NCBI GenBank assembly: GCA_030686995.1
Contig: CM060692.1
Coordinates: forward strand, 17,465,465 to 17,529,464
Source: Artemisia argyi
Lineage: Eukaryota; Streptophyta; Magnoliopsida; Asterales; Asteraceae
Length of the DNA: 64,000 bases
Direction: 5' to 3'
Shown here: positions 49,486-59,992 of the stretch, piece after piece
Position numbering within the stretch: the stretch's first letter is position 1
Layout: each line of letters opens with the position of its first letter
Translations under genes and position numbers: made by a program
Notes under the pieces: generated by a model
Told to the model about the DNA's origin: nothing
Seen by the model: only the letters and a program-made list of their open reading frames with translations
Databases searched by the model: none

Positions 49486-50616
49486 ATGGTTCGAAAACAC
49501 AAGATAGCAAACTGTTACATACCTTTCGAAATCCAAGAGGATATCATGAAAAGGCTTCCCGTCAAATCATTGATCCGATTCAGGTCAGTTTCAAAACCAT
49601 GGAAGTCTCTTATCGATAGCTCTAAGTTTATCATTGATCACACCTCCCACCATGATCATCCCCAATATATGCTTATAAGATACATTGATCCAGAAGATAA
49701 CTTCGAGGAAAAATATGTTTCCATTGTGGACAATAATACGTTCCCCCAACACCAGTTCCCACTAATTGTTCCCGTGTCAGTTACACGAGATGAAAATCTA
49801 AAAATAGGCGGTTATGATCAAGGCTTGTTCTGTTTTTACAGTACATATATTCCGGATAAAGCGACTATCTGGAATCCTACTATTAGAAAATCGGTTGATA
49901 TCGATGTGCCTATTGTGTCATATAATAGCAGTTATTATCACACCTTTATTAGTTTTGGGGTCTCTCCAGAGACTATGGACCCTAAGCTTGTAAAGATTAC
50001 ATATATTAGTTATCAGTCACACCGTGACAAAATAAGTAGCATCCCAGATCAAGTTGAGGTTTTTACATTAAGCACAAGGGTTTGGAGAAGTCTATCTATC
50101 AATTTGCCTCGTTTGTCGATTATATTCACACAGGATAGTCAAGTGGTTATAGATGGGTTGATTTATTTGCTTGCTACGTCTCATGTGGATGATGAGTATA
50201 ACCTCATCATGTCGTTTGATTTAAAAAGTGAAGAATTTACAGAAATTAATCTCCCCAAGATATTAGCAACACACCGTGACATTGACATTACTTTGTCTAA
50301 GTTTAGAGATTCTCTTGTCATGCTTGAATACAATTGTGAGGCTCTTCCAACCTTTTATGGTGTGTGGATGATGGAGAATGGTATTCCAAAATCATTTACG
50401 AAGCTATTTAATATTGAAGAATGGATAGATAAGTTACTTGGATTTAGGAAGAGTGGTGAACTTATAATTCAGATTCTGGCTGATGATTATAAAAATACAA
50501 CACTCTATGTTTATGATCCCTACTCACAACACGTCGATAACATTGGGGTTTATGGAATGCCATATAAGTTCTTTGTGTGTTCCTACATGGAAACACTACT
50601 TTTGCTTGATCAATGA
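49486..50616 (+). CDS. F-box protein with F-box-associated (FBA) region
   Basis: An intact single-exon gene of 376 aa. The F-box is at residues about 11-50 (YIPFEIQEDIMKRLPVKSLIRFRSVSKPWKSLI), which binds SKP1 within an SCF ubiquitin ligase. The rest is the substrate-side FBA type region: GGYDQGLFCF, IWNPTIRKSVDI, VEVFTLSTRVWRSL, and the tail LGFRKSGELIIQI, YVYDPYSQ, SYMETLLLLDQ. The length is typical of the large plant FBA family. The ATG matches the start of the copy 2 pseudogene. The natural target is unknown. The proximal promoter appears to be deleted and replaced by a poly(A) run, so expression is doubtful although the frame is clean. Confidence 0.85.
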   Translation: MVRKHKIANCYIPFEIQEDIMKRLPVKSLIRFRSVSKPWKSLIDSSKFIIDHTSHHDHPQYMLIRYIDPEDNFEEKYVSIVDNNTFPQHQFPLIVPVSVTRDENLKIGGYDQGLFCFYSTYIPDKATIWNPTIRKSVDIDVPIVSYNSSYYHTFISFGVSPETMDPKLVKITYISYQSHRDKISSIPDQVEVFTLSTRVWRSLSINLPRLSIIFTQDSQVVIDGLIYLLATSHVDDEYNLIMSFDLKSEEFTEINLPKILATHRDIDITLSKFRDSLVMLEYNCEALPTFYGVWMMENGIPKSFTKLFNIEEWIDKLLGFRKSGELIIQILADDYKNTTLYVYDPYSQHVDNIGVYGMPYKFFVCSYMETLLLLDQ

Positions 50617-52121
50617 GATTTAACTATTCAGTTTGACATACATTGAGGACAAAGATGATGGCTGGCCACTTTGTGAAGTTGGATCTTAGAACACGAATTT
50701 TGGAGTAGACACGTGAGGTATGGAGATTAGAGTGCAGATTAGGTTAAGTTTATGAAATTTTTTATGCATTACATATAGATTGATGTGTGTGTTATGACTC
50801 AAAACAATGCTTTCCACATTTCTTATGATTAATTTCACATATTTTTGTGCGCGTGTGTGTGACAATTAGGAGTCTCACATATAGTATTTCAATAGTAATG
50901 TTGGATCAGCTATAATTCTGTTGCTCTATGCTTGTAAAAAAAAACCCCATTGACATGGAGAAGTAATGCCATTCTATATCTTACTTCATATTTCAAGATA
51001 TTTTTGTATGACATGAGATATCATATATCAGATGCACATCAAGCCCATATATATTAACGAGAAAAACAATCCAAGTCATCACTTCTCACGCTGCTTACTA
51101 GTTGTTGTGTCATCTCATACCCACTGATAAACTTCAGAGATCCTGAAACGAAACAAGTACAGAATTAAATATCGATTTTCTTTACCTAATCAAGCATTTA
51201 TCCGCACTAAATGAGTAAATGTGACTAGAAAAAAACCACCTTGTTCAAGAATAAAATGTACCAATATTGGCATTTCATCATTATTGGCACAGGCGAATAG
51301 ACCCTGATGGTCCTTTTTCATATACCAGGATCTTATAATGGATCCCATGATTTTTAACAACTAACATTCTTAACAAGAAATTTTAAGCAAAAACGACTAT
51401 CAAAACTACAACCAAAAACAACTATTATATATTTTACCCATTGCGATAAATTAGTTGACGAAACTACAACCTAAAACAACTATTATTTTACCCGTTGCGA
51501 TAAATTAGTTGAAGAAACTACAACCTAAAACAAAGATTAGTTAACCCGTTACGATAAATTGTCGTAATGTATCTCTTCGGAAGATAAATTGCCCAATGGT
51601 TTAATTCTATATTTCTACGACTATACATCAGCGTTTTCGCTTTCATGGGTTTTATATCCTCAAATATAAATGCTACAAATCATCACATTCAAACCTTAAT
51701 CATCAAGAAGATATGACATCGCATGAAACATAAGTTCAAAGAACACGTCTTCAAAAAGAGGGTTCCCCCGAAGAGCTTATAAGTTATAAACTTGGTTAAG
51801 TAGCTGCTTAATTCGGTCTAAAGATCGAGTAGTAACGTTCGACATTTAGATATTAGAGGTGATGCAGACATGAGCCAAATCGTTTATTCATGTGGTTACT
51901 TGATTATTGTTAATAGTATATCTTTTGCTTTTGATTCCTCATTTTAAATAGCTGAATGTTCATGAGGATATCTCTATTATGGGTTTGATTATTTAAGTGT
52001 TATAAACCTTTAAGGTAGTAGTAGAAGTTGAAACACAATGGTATGTTATAAACGAGGGTAACAAAGTTACCTCGACAACTTTTAACAATTAGATGTACGA
52101 GTTAGGATCAAATCATAAGTA

Positions 52122-52152
<31 letters not shown>

Positions 52153-52221
52153 TAAATAAATAAATCATATGTAAAATTAAAATGGGAAGATTGAGAATAA
52201 ACAAAAACAACATATTTCATA
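50617..52221. other. Non-coding region with tandem repeat and orphan promoter piece
   Basis: 50617-51215 is the 3' flank shared with copy 2. About 51398-51555 holds three copies of a roughly 58-bp repeat with CGATAAATTAGTTGA and GAAACTACAACCTAAAACAA. Then follows the orphan promoter piece at 51585-51700. No ORF. Confidence 0.6.
51585..51700 (+). promoter_or_regulatory. Orphan copy of the F-box gene promoter
   Basis: GCCCAATGG, CTATAT-TTCTACG, TTTCATGGGTTTTATA and ATAAATGCTACAAATCA match the region just upstream of the copy 2 F-box start (about 54935-55030), including the likely TATA. No F-box coding sequence follows, so it is the remnant of another gene copy. Confidence 0.6.
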
Positions 52222-52722
52222 TCTTTACTAGATATAATGGAAAAATGGTCAACAATTGAAATGTTGAATTTTCAAGAAATGTTTAGTTTTCAATAATGGT
52301 CAAATGAGAGAGAAAACTGAAATGTAATTAATACTCTTATTAAAACACCGCAATACTTAAAAGTACAATGATTTATTCACATTGTGCAACCAATTAAAAT
52401 CAAATCTATCAAATTAAATACAACCAATTAAAACACAAACCGGGTTGACCCGGGACGCTTCAAACCCGCCGGGTTGACCCAGTTTAATTTGACCCGTTTT
52501 CGACCCAACCTAGCAAGTTGACCCGGTTTAAATCGACCCATTTTTCACCCGGAACGGTTCAACCGGTTGAACCACCCGGGTCGAACCGGGTTTCAAAACA
52601 TTATGTTTAATTCCCAAATCTTCAAACTTTTATTATTTTTCGTTTATAACCTATAAACTTTTTTTATCAATAAACTATCTATAACTATAAAATTTCGTTA
52701 CTATGCACGGGTACTCGTCTAG
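52222..52722 (+). mobile_element. Short Helitron-like element
   Basis: It starts TCTTTACTAGATATAATGG after an A and ends CTAG (52719-52722) before a T, with GCACGGGTACTCGT just upstream, the same core as the other Helitron ends here. Inside are repeated GGGTTGACCCGG words (52440-52590). About 500 bp and non-coding. The 5' start is a degraded form of the usual word and the terminal hairpin is weak. Confidence 0.55.
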
Positions 52723-53930
52723 TACATATACAAAAATACATGCATTTTTTTTAAATATCTCCTTCACATTTTTAAAATGTGTGACCATATATCCTTCTAA
52801 CCATTCTCATCTTTTTTTCACATTACGTCTCCTATTTCATACATACATTTAACGATGGGCTAACTCCTTTGTTGCCTCATAAGGTCACCATGAATTAATT
52901 GTTTGCCCAAAATATTTTAGCTTTTGTATTTGCCTTTTACGACTTATGCAACTTCATCCACGTATTGACAAGTGTTCAATTTGAAAGTACATATGTGTAA
53001 ATGGAAAATACATGTGTGTAAGTGTCCTCTTATGCGACCGAGGGTGTACTTTTTATGCGACTTGTATTTTTTTATGTGACTTCTACTTTTTTTTACGCGA
53101 CTTTTTTATGTGACTTGTATTTTTTTATGCGACTTATAATTTTTATGTGTCTTTATACTCTTACACACTTGTAGTTGTACTTTTACACACTTGTACTTAC
53201 ACTTCGGGCAAAAGGTACAAGTTGCATATGGCACATAAGTCGCAAAGAATTATTTTATTTTGGGTTAAAGAGTTAATTAAGGGTAATATGTTGGAGCAAA
53301 TATGAGATTATCCCTTTAATGAATCTATATTAAAAAATCAGGATTTTAGAAGCCATCTTTTTAACTTGAATATTTTCCATATAAATCCATATTTTCATAA
53401 ATCATTAGATAAAAGTCAAATTTTGAAAATAACAGGCTCCAAAGTTATTTTGAAAATAACAGGCTCCAAAGTCAAATATGTGAAGTATACCCGAATCCAT
53501 AAGCGGTCCCGTATGTTTAGGTTACGGTTTTTGTAACCCGGGTTATGACAATTTATAGATAGAAAAAAGATTATAGTGAATTTGTCATTGAATCAATAGA
53601 ACCCAATTCTATCACCATTTTTTTATAATTACTTTTATCCATTTTATGGTTTGGTTAACATTTAAAATCGTACTTTTTTTTTTCTCAAAACATATGTTCA
53701 TTTCATTTAATGTCTCAAAATAAATGTTCATTTTTTTTCAACTAATCAGAATAATGAATAATGAGTAAGGATAATATTTGATTGGTGGATATTATATACT
53801 AGTAGAGTAGCATAATTTGAAATTGTACATTTATTTTCAGAAAAAAGGAATATAAACTAATAGAGTAAATAAAATATCTAGCAAGCCACGAGAACAAAAA
53901 TGTAGTTATCTCTTTTTACTATATGTGTTG
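52723..53930. other. Non-coding region with two small tandem repeats
   Basis: Degenerate TTTTTATGYGACTTGTA words repeat at 53050-53150. A 27-bp unit (TTTTGAAAATAACAGGCTCC core) is tandemly duplicated at about 53413-53466. No gene seen. Confidence 0.6.
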
Positions 53931-53961
53931 TATAAGTTTTAAACCAACAACCAAAAGTATT

Positions 53962-54167
53962 TTTTTTGAATGGCGAGTTAGTAGTCAGTGATTCGAGCCC
54001 ACAGTTGCAAGCATCGAACCTTTCTCCTTAGAGGATAAACCCCACTCCTGCTTCTATTTTTTCGGGCCCCTGAAGGTCCATGGTGAGACTCGAATCTCAG
54101 ACCTCTCCAATGATATCTCCCCAAGATTACACTTGGTGGCCAAATGAGCTAGCCCAGTTGGTTCAAG
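53962..54167 (-). mobile_element. tRNA-derived SINE
   Basis: About 206 bp flanked by a 13-bp direct repeat aaccaaaagtatt (53949-53961 and 54168-54180). On the minus strand it begins with an A-box-like GGGCTAGCTCATTTGG and a B-box-like GATTCGAGTCTCACC, then runs into an A-rich tail next to the left duplication, as expected for a SINE copied by target-primed reverse transcription. Duplicon copy 1 has the uninterrupted site at 48780. I cannot name the SINE family. Confidence 0.75.
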
Positions 54168-54929
54168 AACCAAAAGTATTGAATACAACGATTTAAAAGC
54201 TTATCTCACATGTTAGAAATATAGATGCATTTTATCTAGTTCTTATTTTTCTTCTGACTAAAAGTTAACTATAACATTAGTAAGAAACGAAATAACAAAA
54301 ACATGTAGTATAACAATTGTTACTACCAACTTAACTACTAGATTATACAAATTAGTATTAAATTGGCAAATCAAAAATAGATAGTAATTCATAACTAATT
54401 GCCATGCATCGAGTAACACCAACGGATTGGAGTGTTTGTGGCATCTTCTTTGCCCGGCTTGGTGACCACCGTCAACGGCAACAACATAGAGCTCCTCTTT
54501 ATCGTTGACCAAGCTATCTCAACTCTTAAGTTAACGACAACATACATCATCATTGACTCGTTATGATATGAGAACATGATAGATCATGTTACACAAAAGT
54601 ATGAGGGCATGACAAAAAAAGGTGAGCCCTTAATTTTTATAAGAAGCTATTCATAACTTTGTAAAAGTGCACGTCTATCATGCACTATTCTAAAAAAATC
54701 AATTTCTTATTTACTCAACATAAACACCATAATATCATATTCACCTAAAACATGTTTTAACTACATTGAACATGTATTAAAAATTTCTAGTTTGAGTATG
54801 TATTTAACATTTGGATGTTTAGATTGGTAACTATAGAATTATTCATAAAAAAAAAATAATAATAATAATGAAAAATGACTATTCATAACTTTTTAAAATT
54901 ACACGTAGGCACCCAATCATGGACCGACG

Positions 54930-55060
54930 ACATTTGAAGCCCAATGGCTCAATTCTATATCTTTACGTCACTGTTTTGCTTTCATGGGTTTTATAACCTA
55001 AAGTATAAATACTACAAATCAATGCTAAAAACCATAATCATCACGTTCAAACCCTAAGCA
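54930..55060 (+). promoter_or_regulatory. F-box pseudogene promoter region with TATA
   Basis: Retains GCCCAATGG, GGGTTTTATAACC and AAGTATAAATACTAC (probable TATA about 40 bp before the transcribed leader). The intact gene in copy 1 lacks this segment. Confidence 0.5.
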
Positions 55061-55569
55061 ATGGTTCGAAAACACAAGATGGCAAACTGTTACATACCTT
55101 TTGAAATCCAAGAGGATATCATGAAAAGGCTTCCCGTCAAATCATTGATCCGATTTCAAAACCATGAAAGTCTCTTATCGATAGCTCTAAGTTTATCATT
55201 GATCACACTTCCCACCATGATCATCCCCAATATATGCTTATCAGATACAATGATCCAGAAAATAACTTCAACGAAAAATATGTTTCCATTGTGGACAATA
55301 ATACTTTCCCCCAACACCAGTTCCCACTAATTGTTCCCGTGTCAGTTACACGAGTTGAAAATCTAAAAATAGGCGGTTATGATCAAGGCTTGTTCTGTTT
55401 TTACAGTACACATCCGTATAAAGCTACTATCTGGAATCCTACTATTAGAAAATCGGTTGATATCGATGTGCCTAATGTGTCACTTAATAGCTATTATTAT
55501 CACACCATTATCAGTTTTGGGGTTTCTCGAGAGACTCTGGACCCTAAGCTTGTAAAGATTACATATGTT

Positions 55570-56498
55570 CAAAGTTTAAAAGTACGGAAACGAGTTTCGA
55601 GGCGTTTTCCCTCCGCCTCAAGAGGCGTAAGCCTCGAGGCGGACCGAGGCGTAAGGTCGAGGCGGAATTAAAAAAATATAGAAATTATATATATATAAGT
55701 TTTAATACTACCTCCGTCCCAATTTATTTGTCCACTTTTGATTTTCAAAGTCTTTCTATGTTAACTTTGACTTTAACTATGTTTGTTTGTGTTATTTAAT
55801 ATTTGATGCAAAATATATGAATAGATTGAGTTTTAAGTGTATTTTTAATTTGTATAATTTTCATCAAGTATTATATAACACAAACAAGTATATTTACGGT
55901 CAAAGTTTACAAAGAAAGACTTAAAAAGTCAAAACTGGACAAATAAATTGGGACGGAGGGAGTAAGTATTTATATATTTTATATACATACTTTATAAACT
56001 TTTATATATAAGTTTAAGACTTAAATGTAAACTATTAAAGATAGAAGATTTTAAACTTTTTGAGACTAAATGTAAAATAGTGAAAGATAGAGGGGTTAAA
56101 TGTTAAAAAGTCTAAACTTATTAAAACCCTAAAAGAGTAAAACAAAGTTCTAGCCCTTATATCTTTCTTCCCTCTTTCCTCTCTTCCTCCTTGGGTTTCT
56201 GGCAGATGTTGCACCGCCGCCGCCGGAATTCGTCGCCGGAAATCACGAATCCGGCGCTATATGGGGTTAAAAACCCTAAAAATAAATCGATTCAAGGTAC
56301 AAAATCAATACTATTGACTGATTTGGCTCAAAAAAAAGAAAATCCGCCTCGGCCCTGAGGCGCCGCCTCATACGCTTCACCACCGCCTCAGGTATATGAG
56401 GCGTACGTTCCAAAGCACCCCACTGAGGCGCCGCCTCATATGCGTTTTATGGCCGTTTCGCCTCGAGGCGCCGCCTCAGACCGCTTTTTTAAACCATG
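55570..56498. mobile_element. hAT-like MITE in the F-box pseudogene
   Basis: Flanked by an 8-bp target duplication catatgtt (55562-55569 and 56499-56506). The ends begin CAAAGTTTAAAAG and, on the other strand, CATGGTTTAAAAAAGCGG, the CA-GTTTAAAA type of hAT termini. Both subterminal zones are packed with GAGGCG/CGCCTC words. The interior (56160-56330) has an unrelated gene-like CCGCCGCCGCCGG patch without an ORF. It contains the Stowaway-like MITE at 55708-55962. Confidence 0.8.
55708..55962. mobile_element. Stowaway-like MITE nested in the hAT-like MITE
   Basis: 255 bp with terminal inverted repeats CTACCTCCGTCCCAATTT and CTCCCTCCGTCCCAATTT (continuing ATTTGTCCA), flanked by TA on both sides, the signature of Tc1/mariner-derived Stowaway elements. 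Non-coding. Confidence 0.9.
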
Positions 56499-58042
56499 CA
56501 TATGTTTATGGTCTGCCACACCATGAAAAAATAAGTAGCATCCCAATTCCAAGGCAAGTTGAGGTTTTTACATTAAGCACAAGGGTTTGGAGAAGTCTAT
56601 CTATCAATTTGCCTCGTTTATCGATTACATTCATACAGAATAGTCAAGTAGTTATAGATGGATTAATTTATTGGCTTGCTTTTAACACGTCTTATGCGGA
56701 TGATCAGCATTACTTCATCATGTCGTTTGATTTGACAAGTTTAGAATTTACAAAAATTGATCTCGCCATTAAATCATTAGCAATACACCATGACATTACT
56801 TTGTCTAAGTTAAGAGATTCTCTTGTTGTGCTTGAATATAATCGTAACGCTCTCATTTTGTGGTGTGTGGGTGATGGAGAATGGTATTCCAAAATCGTTT
56901 ACAAAGCTATTCGATATTGAAACATCAACTGGATGGATAGATAAGGTACTTGGAATTAGGAAGAGTGGTGAACCTATAATTCAGATTGTGGCTAATAAAG
57001 ATTATAAAAATACGTCTCGACTCTGTTTTTATGATCCCTACTCACAAAACATCCATAACATTGGGATTTATGGAATAGCATATATGTTCTTTGTGTGTTC
57101 CTACATGGAAACACTGCTTTTGCTTGATCAATGAGATTTTACTATATATTCAGTTTGACATACATTGAGGACAAAGATAATTGCCACTTTGCGAAGTTGG
57201 ATCTTAGAACACGCTTTTGGAGTAGACACGCGAGGCATGGAGATTAGAGTGCAGATTAGATTAAGTTAATGAAAAGTTTGATGCATTACATATAGATTGA
57301 TGTGTGTGTTATGATTCAGAACCACATTTGTTATGATGAATCTCAATTTTTTATTATTTATTTTTATCTTTTTGTCTGTATGTGAAAATTATGCACCAAC
57401 TTGTTGAAAGTCAATCCAGTCATATTATATATCTCTATTTCAATTATTTTTGTATCATTATTATCTTTTTAAGTTAAATCGGGGTAGCCTCTACGAGATT
57501 CCTTTAGTTAGGTGTTTGTACACAGAATGGGATAGAAATCAATCATAAACGAAAGAGGTTGTGAGGTGGCCACATTACTCAGGTCACCGAGCAGGACAAT
57601 AATGGCAGCCCATACCGGGTTCCTTAGCTGAGAATTAATATTGCAGTTATAATGTCTATAAACTTCTAGAATCCTTGGTTAAAGCACAATAATGCATAGA
57701 TGAAACTTTATTCAAACTAGATTAAGATGAACACTTTCGTTACTATAGTTTGGAAATTAGCTGCAATATATGCCTTAAATACATATTTTTTTCACTGATC
57801 TAAGCACATTGGCATGGAGAAGTAATTCCATTCAATATTTTCCTTCATATTTAATTTTAAGATATCTGGTTTGATGTTCTCTCTTTATTAGACGAAGTCT
57901 TATAACTTGAGATATCAGATATACATCATGTTTCGAGGTAGCCTCTATCTGCAGGTTTCGTAGCTGCAAATTAATATTGAAATTATAAATTGATTGTTTG
58001 CCCACATTAATTAGAAAAACAAGTCATAGTGTTAACAGACAG

Positions 58043-58089
<47 letters not shown>
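58043..58089. repeat. Poly(A) run of 47
   Basis: Uninterrupted A run in the 3' flank of duplicon copy 2. It has no counterpart of this length in copy 1. Confidence 0.9.
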
Positions 58090-58090
<1 letters not shown>

Positions 58091-58235
58091 CAGTATGTTT
58101 AAATAAGTAAGGTCGTGCCTTCAACATATCCAAGTCACCACATCTCCCGCTGCTTACATTTCCTTCAAAGATCCTGAACCGAAACAAGTACAGAATGAAT
58201 ACCGTATAGTAGTTTATTACCTAATAATCAAGCAT

Positions 58236-58855
58236 GTGAGTCTTTATGTTACCTGAAATAGTTCGGATCTGTCCAGCGCCACATGGATTACTCCAAATTG
58301 GGTAAATTGGACCAAACCCGGGTGTTTCATTTTTGGACAGATCCGATACTTTTCAAAAATTGGACTGAAAATGAAACTTCCAGTAAACCACAAGCACCAC
58401 AAATGTAGTTAAACTCAAAATAAAAATAATTAAAAAAGACCATAAGAATGCAACCCCAGCTATTAATTACTCACTTAACAAAGCACAGGCACCACCCACC
58501 ATATGCAATGGTAGGCTGAAAAAACTATACAATAAGTGAAAAGCTTGAAACAAAGGATTTTAATGGATGGAGAAGCTATATTCTTTTACTTGTGTCATGC
58601 CTCATTTGTAAAACCAATATGGCCAAAATCGACATCATTTCAGATGTACGGTTCTTGACAGAAGAAGACACGTTGGTATCGCCTGCCAGACTTTTGAACT
58701 AGGATTATTCAGTCCAGGTAGCTCTGAGAATAGATATACCTTGGTTGCCAACAGAGATCTCCCACTTACTGGAGTATCATCAGTCGTGTTATTAAGGATA
58801 ATAAATCCAGGAAATCTTGTTCTCATGAACAATACCACAGATAAATGAAAGTTTT
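58236..58855. other. Non-coding sequence between F-box copies
   Basis: No coding frame or element end recognised. Confidence 0.5.
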
Positions 58856-59217
58856 TTTTGTCTGTTTGTGAGATGAGGGAATCTCTGGTTGTGGTTCAAA
58901 ATAAGGTAGAGGATCATCATCAAGAAGTTTATAATGTCTGGGAGATGGAACATGGTGTGTTCTAAAATCGTTTAAAAAGCTATTCACCATATCAGTTGAA
59001 GTTAAATGCGTGCGTGCTTGGATTCTCAAAGAGTGGCGAAGCTATAATTGAAAGGGGAATTGATCTTGAAGAAGTTGTACTTTTTGCTTATGAACCCAAC
59101 TCACAAATCTTTACTTATATTGGGATTAGTGGAAAACAGTATTCATGCTTTGTGAGTTCCTACATGGAGACGCTACTTTGCTTAATCACTAAGACTGATG
59201 TATTTACTTGCATGTGA
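58856..59217 (+). pseudogene. F-box gene 3' fragment (third copy)
   Basis: Starting around 58870 the translation RESLVVVQNK, then VWEMEHGVF, a TAA, and from 58996 LGFSKSGEAIIERGID, FAYEPNSQIFTYIGISG, SYMETLLCL correspond to the last third of the F-box protein at 49486. The amino-terminal F-box is absent. The downstream flank (ATTGAGGACAAAGATAATGGC and after) also matches the other two copies. More diverged than copy 2. Confidence 0.75.
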
Positions 59218-59722
59218 TTGAGGACAAAGATAATGGCAACATTGCAAGGTGTGGTGTTTAATAATCGATTTTGCAGCATGTAAGCACAGTGAGAATTAGT
59301 TGAAGTTATCGAAAAGTTAGATGCATTACTTGCAGATTGATGCTTGTGTTAACAGTGAGTTTCATGTTTCCAAAATATTTTAAGATGAATCTCACATTTT
59401 CTGTGAACATTATTTATATATGTCCAATGACGACGACTGTGCTACTATTGAACTTATATTTTGTCTAATGCACCTCATTATCATCCCCTTTGTCGTAAAC
59501 TGTATGTGTTGACTATATTTGACCAAGAAGCAAGACTGATAGACAAATGGTGATAATAAGATGTGCATCAGGTAGAGTTGTCACTGGAAATGAATTGAGA
59601 ACTGGAAACTTATATCTAACCCAACACATAAAGAGATGCTATTAGATTGAGTTGTTCAATACATAAGATCACATATATGGTTTGTATCATATGGGTCATG
59701 CATTTTAGTGTACTATGTTATA
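59218..59722. other. 3' flank of the F-box fragment
   Basis: The first about 130 bp are homologous to the flanks of the other F-box copies. The rest is unrecognised. Confidence 0.55.
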
Positions 59723-59892
59723 GAGGCATGCTAGGGCCACATAAAGTTTACACAAAAAATCCCCACTCGCTGACATGTCAGCGTGTGATTGGTTTTTTGT
59801 GAGATCCACATCCCACAAAAAACCAATCACACGCTGACATGTCAGCGAGTAGGGATTTTTTGTGTAAACTTTATGTGGATGTAGCAAAATTC
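59723..59892. mobile_element. Mutator-like foldback MITE
   Basis: 170 bp, almost entirely an inverted repeat: arms of about 66 bp at 59737-59802 and 59813-59878 (start CCACATAAAGTTTACAC) are nearly perfect, with less conserved outer ends containing TGCTA. Flanked by a 10-bp direct repeat ctatgttata (59713-59722, 59893-59902), of which 9 bp is the usual Mutator duplication. Non-coding. Confidence 0.8.
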
Positions 59893-59992
59893 CTATGTTA
59901 TATGGGTCTGTTTTACAGATCTGTAAAGTTAGCGGCCTCTGGGGCTCCTGGCGACACTTGTTTTAAATTCTTTGTGTACTTTGATCCATGAA

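Larger units (their letters stand above)
48768..51215 (+). repeat. F-box segmental duplication, copy 1
   Basis: Homologous to 53931-58235. Shared landmarks are the AAAAGTATTGAATACAACGA block, the GGCTTGGTGACCACCGTCAA block with CTCCTCTTTATCGTTGACCA, the F-box gene, and a 3' flank ending at CGAAACAAGTACAGAAT. The borders are approximate. Confidence 0.8.
55061..57134 (+). pseudogene. F-box gene copy 2, disrupted
   Basis: Over 85% similar by eye to the intact gene at 49486. It is broken by a 10-bp deletion at about 55156 inside the F-box (frameshift after VKSLIRF), by a 929-bp MITE at 55570-56498 after LVKITY, and by a further frameshift near 56850. The 3' part still reads VEVFTLSTRVWRSLSINLPRLSI and ends SYMETLLLLDQ as in the intact copy. 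No functional product is expected. The promoter region is kept. Confidence 0.9.
53931..58235 (+). repeat. F-box segmental duplication, copy 2
   Basis: Counterpart of 48768-51215, enlarged by a SINE, a hAT-like MITE and a Stowaway-like MITE. Its F-box gene is broken. Confidence 0.8.

Noticed and set aside
50637..50660. ATTGAGGACAA near the F-box 3' end resembling hairpin H3
   Set aside because: The partner arm is absent and it recurs only through F-box duplication (57165, 59217); similarity to H3 is by chance.
53962..54167. A functional tRNA gene
   Set aside because: A- and B-box-like words are present but no cloverleaf can be made, and the 13-bp duplication and A-rich tail point to a SINE.
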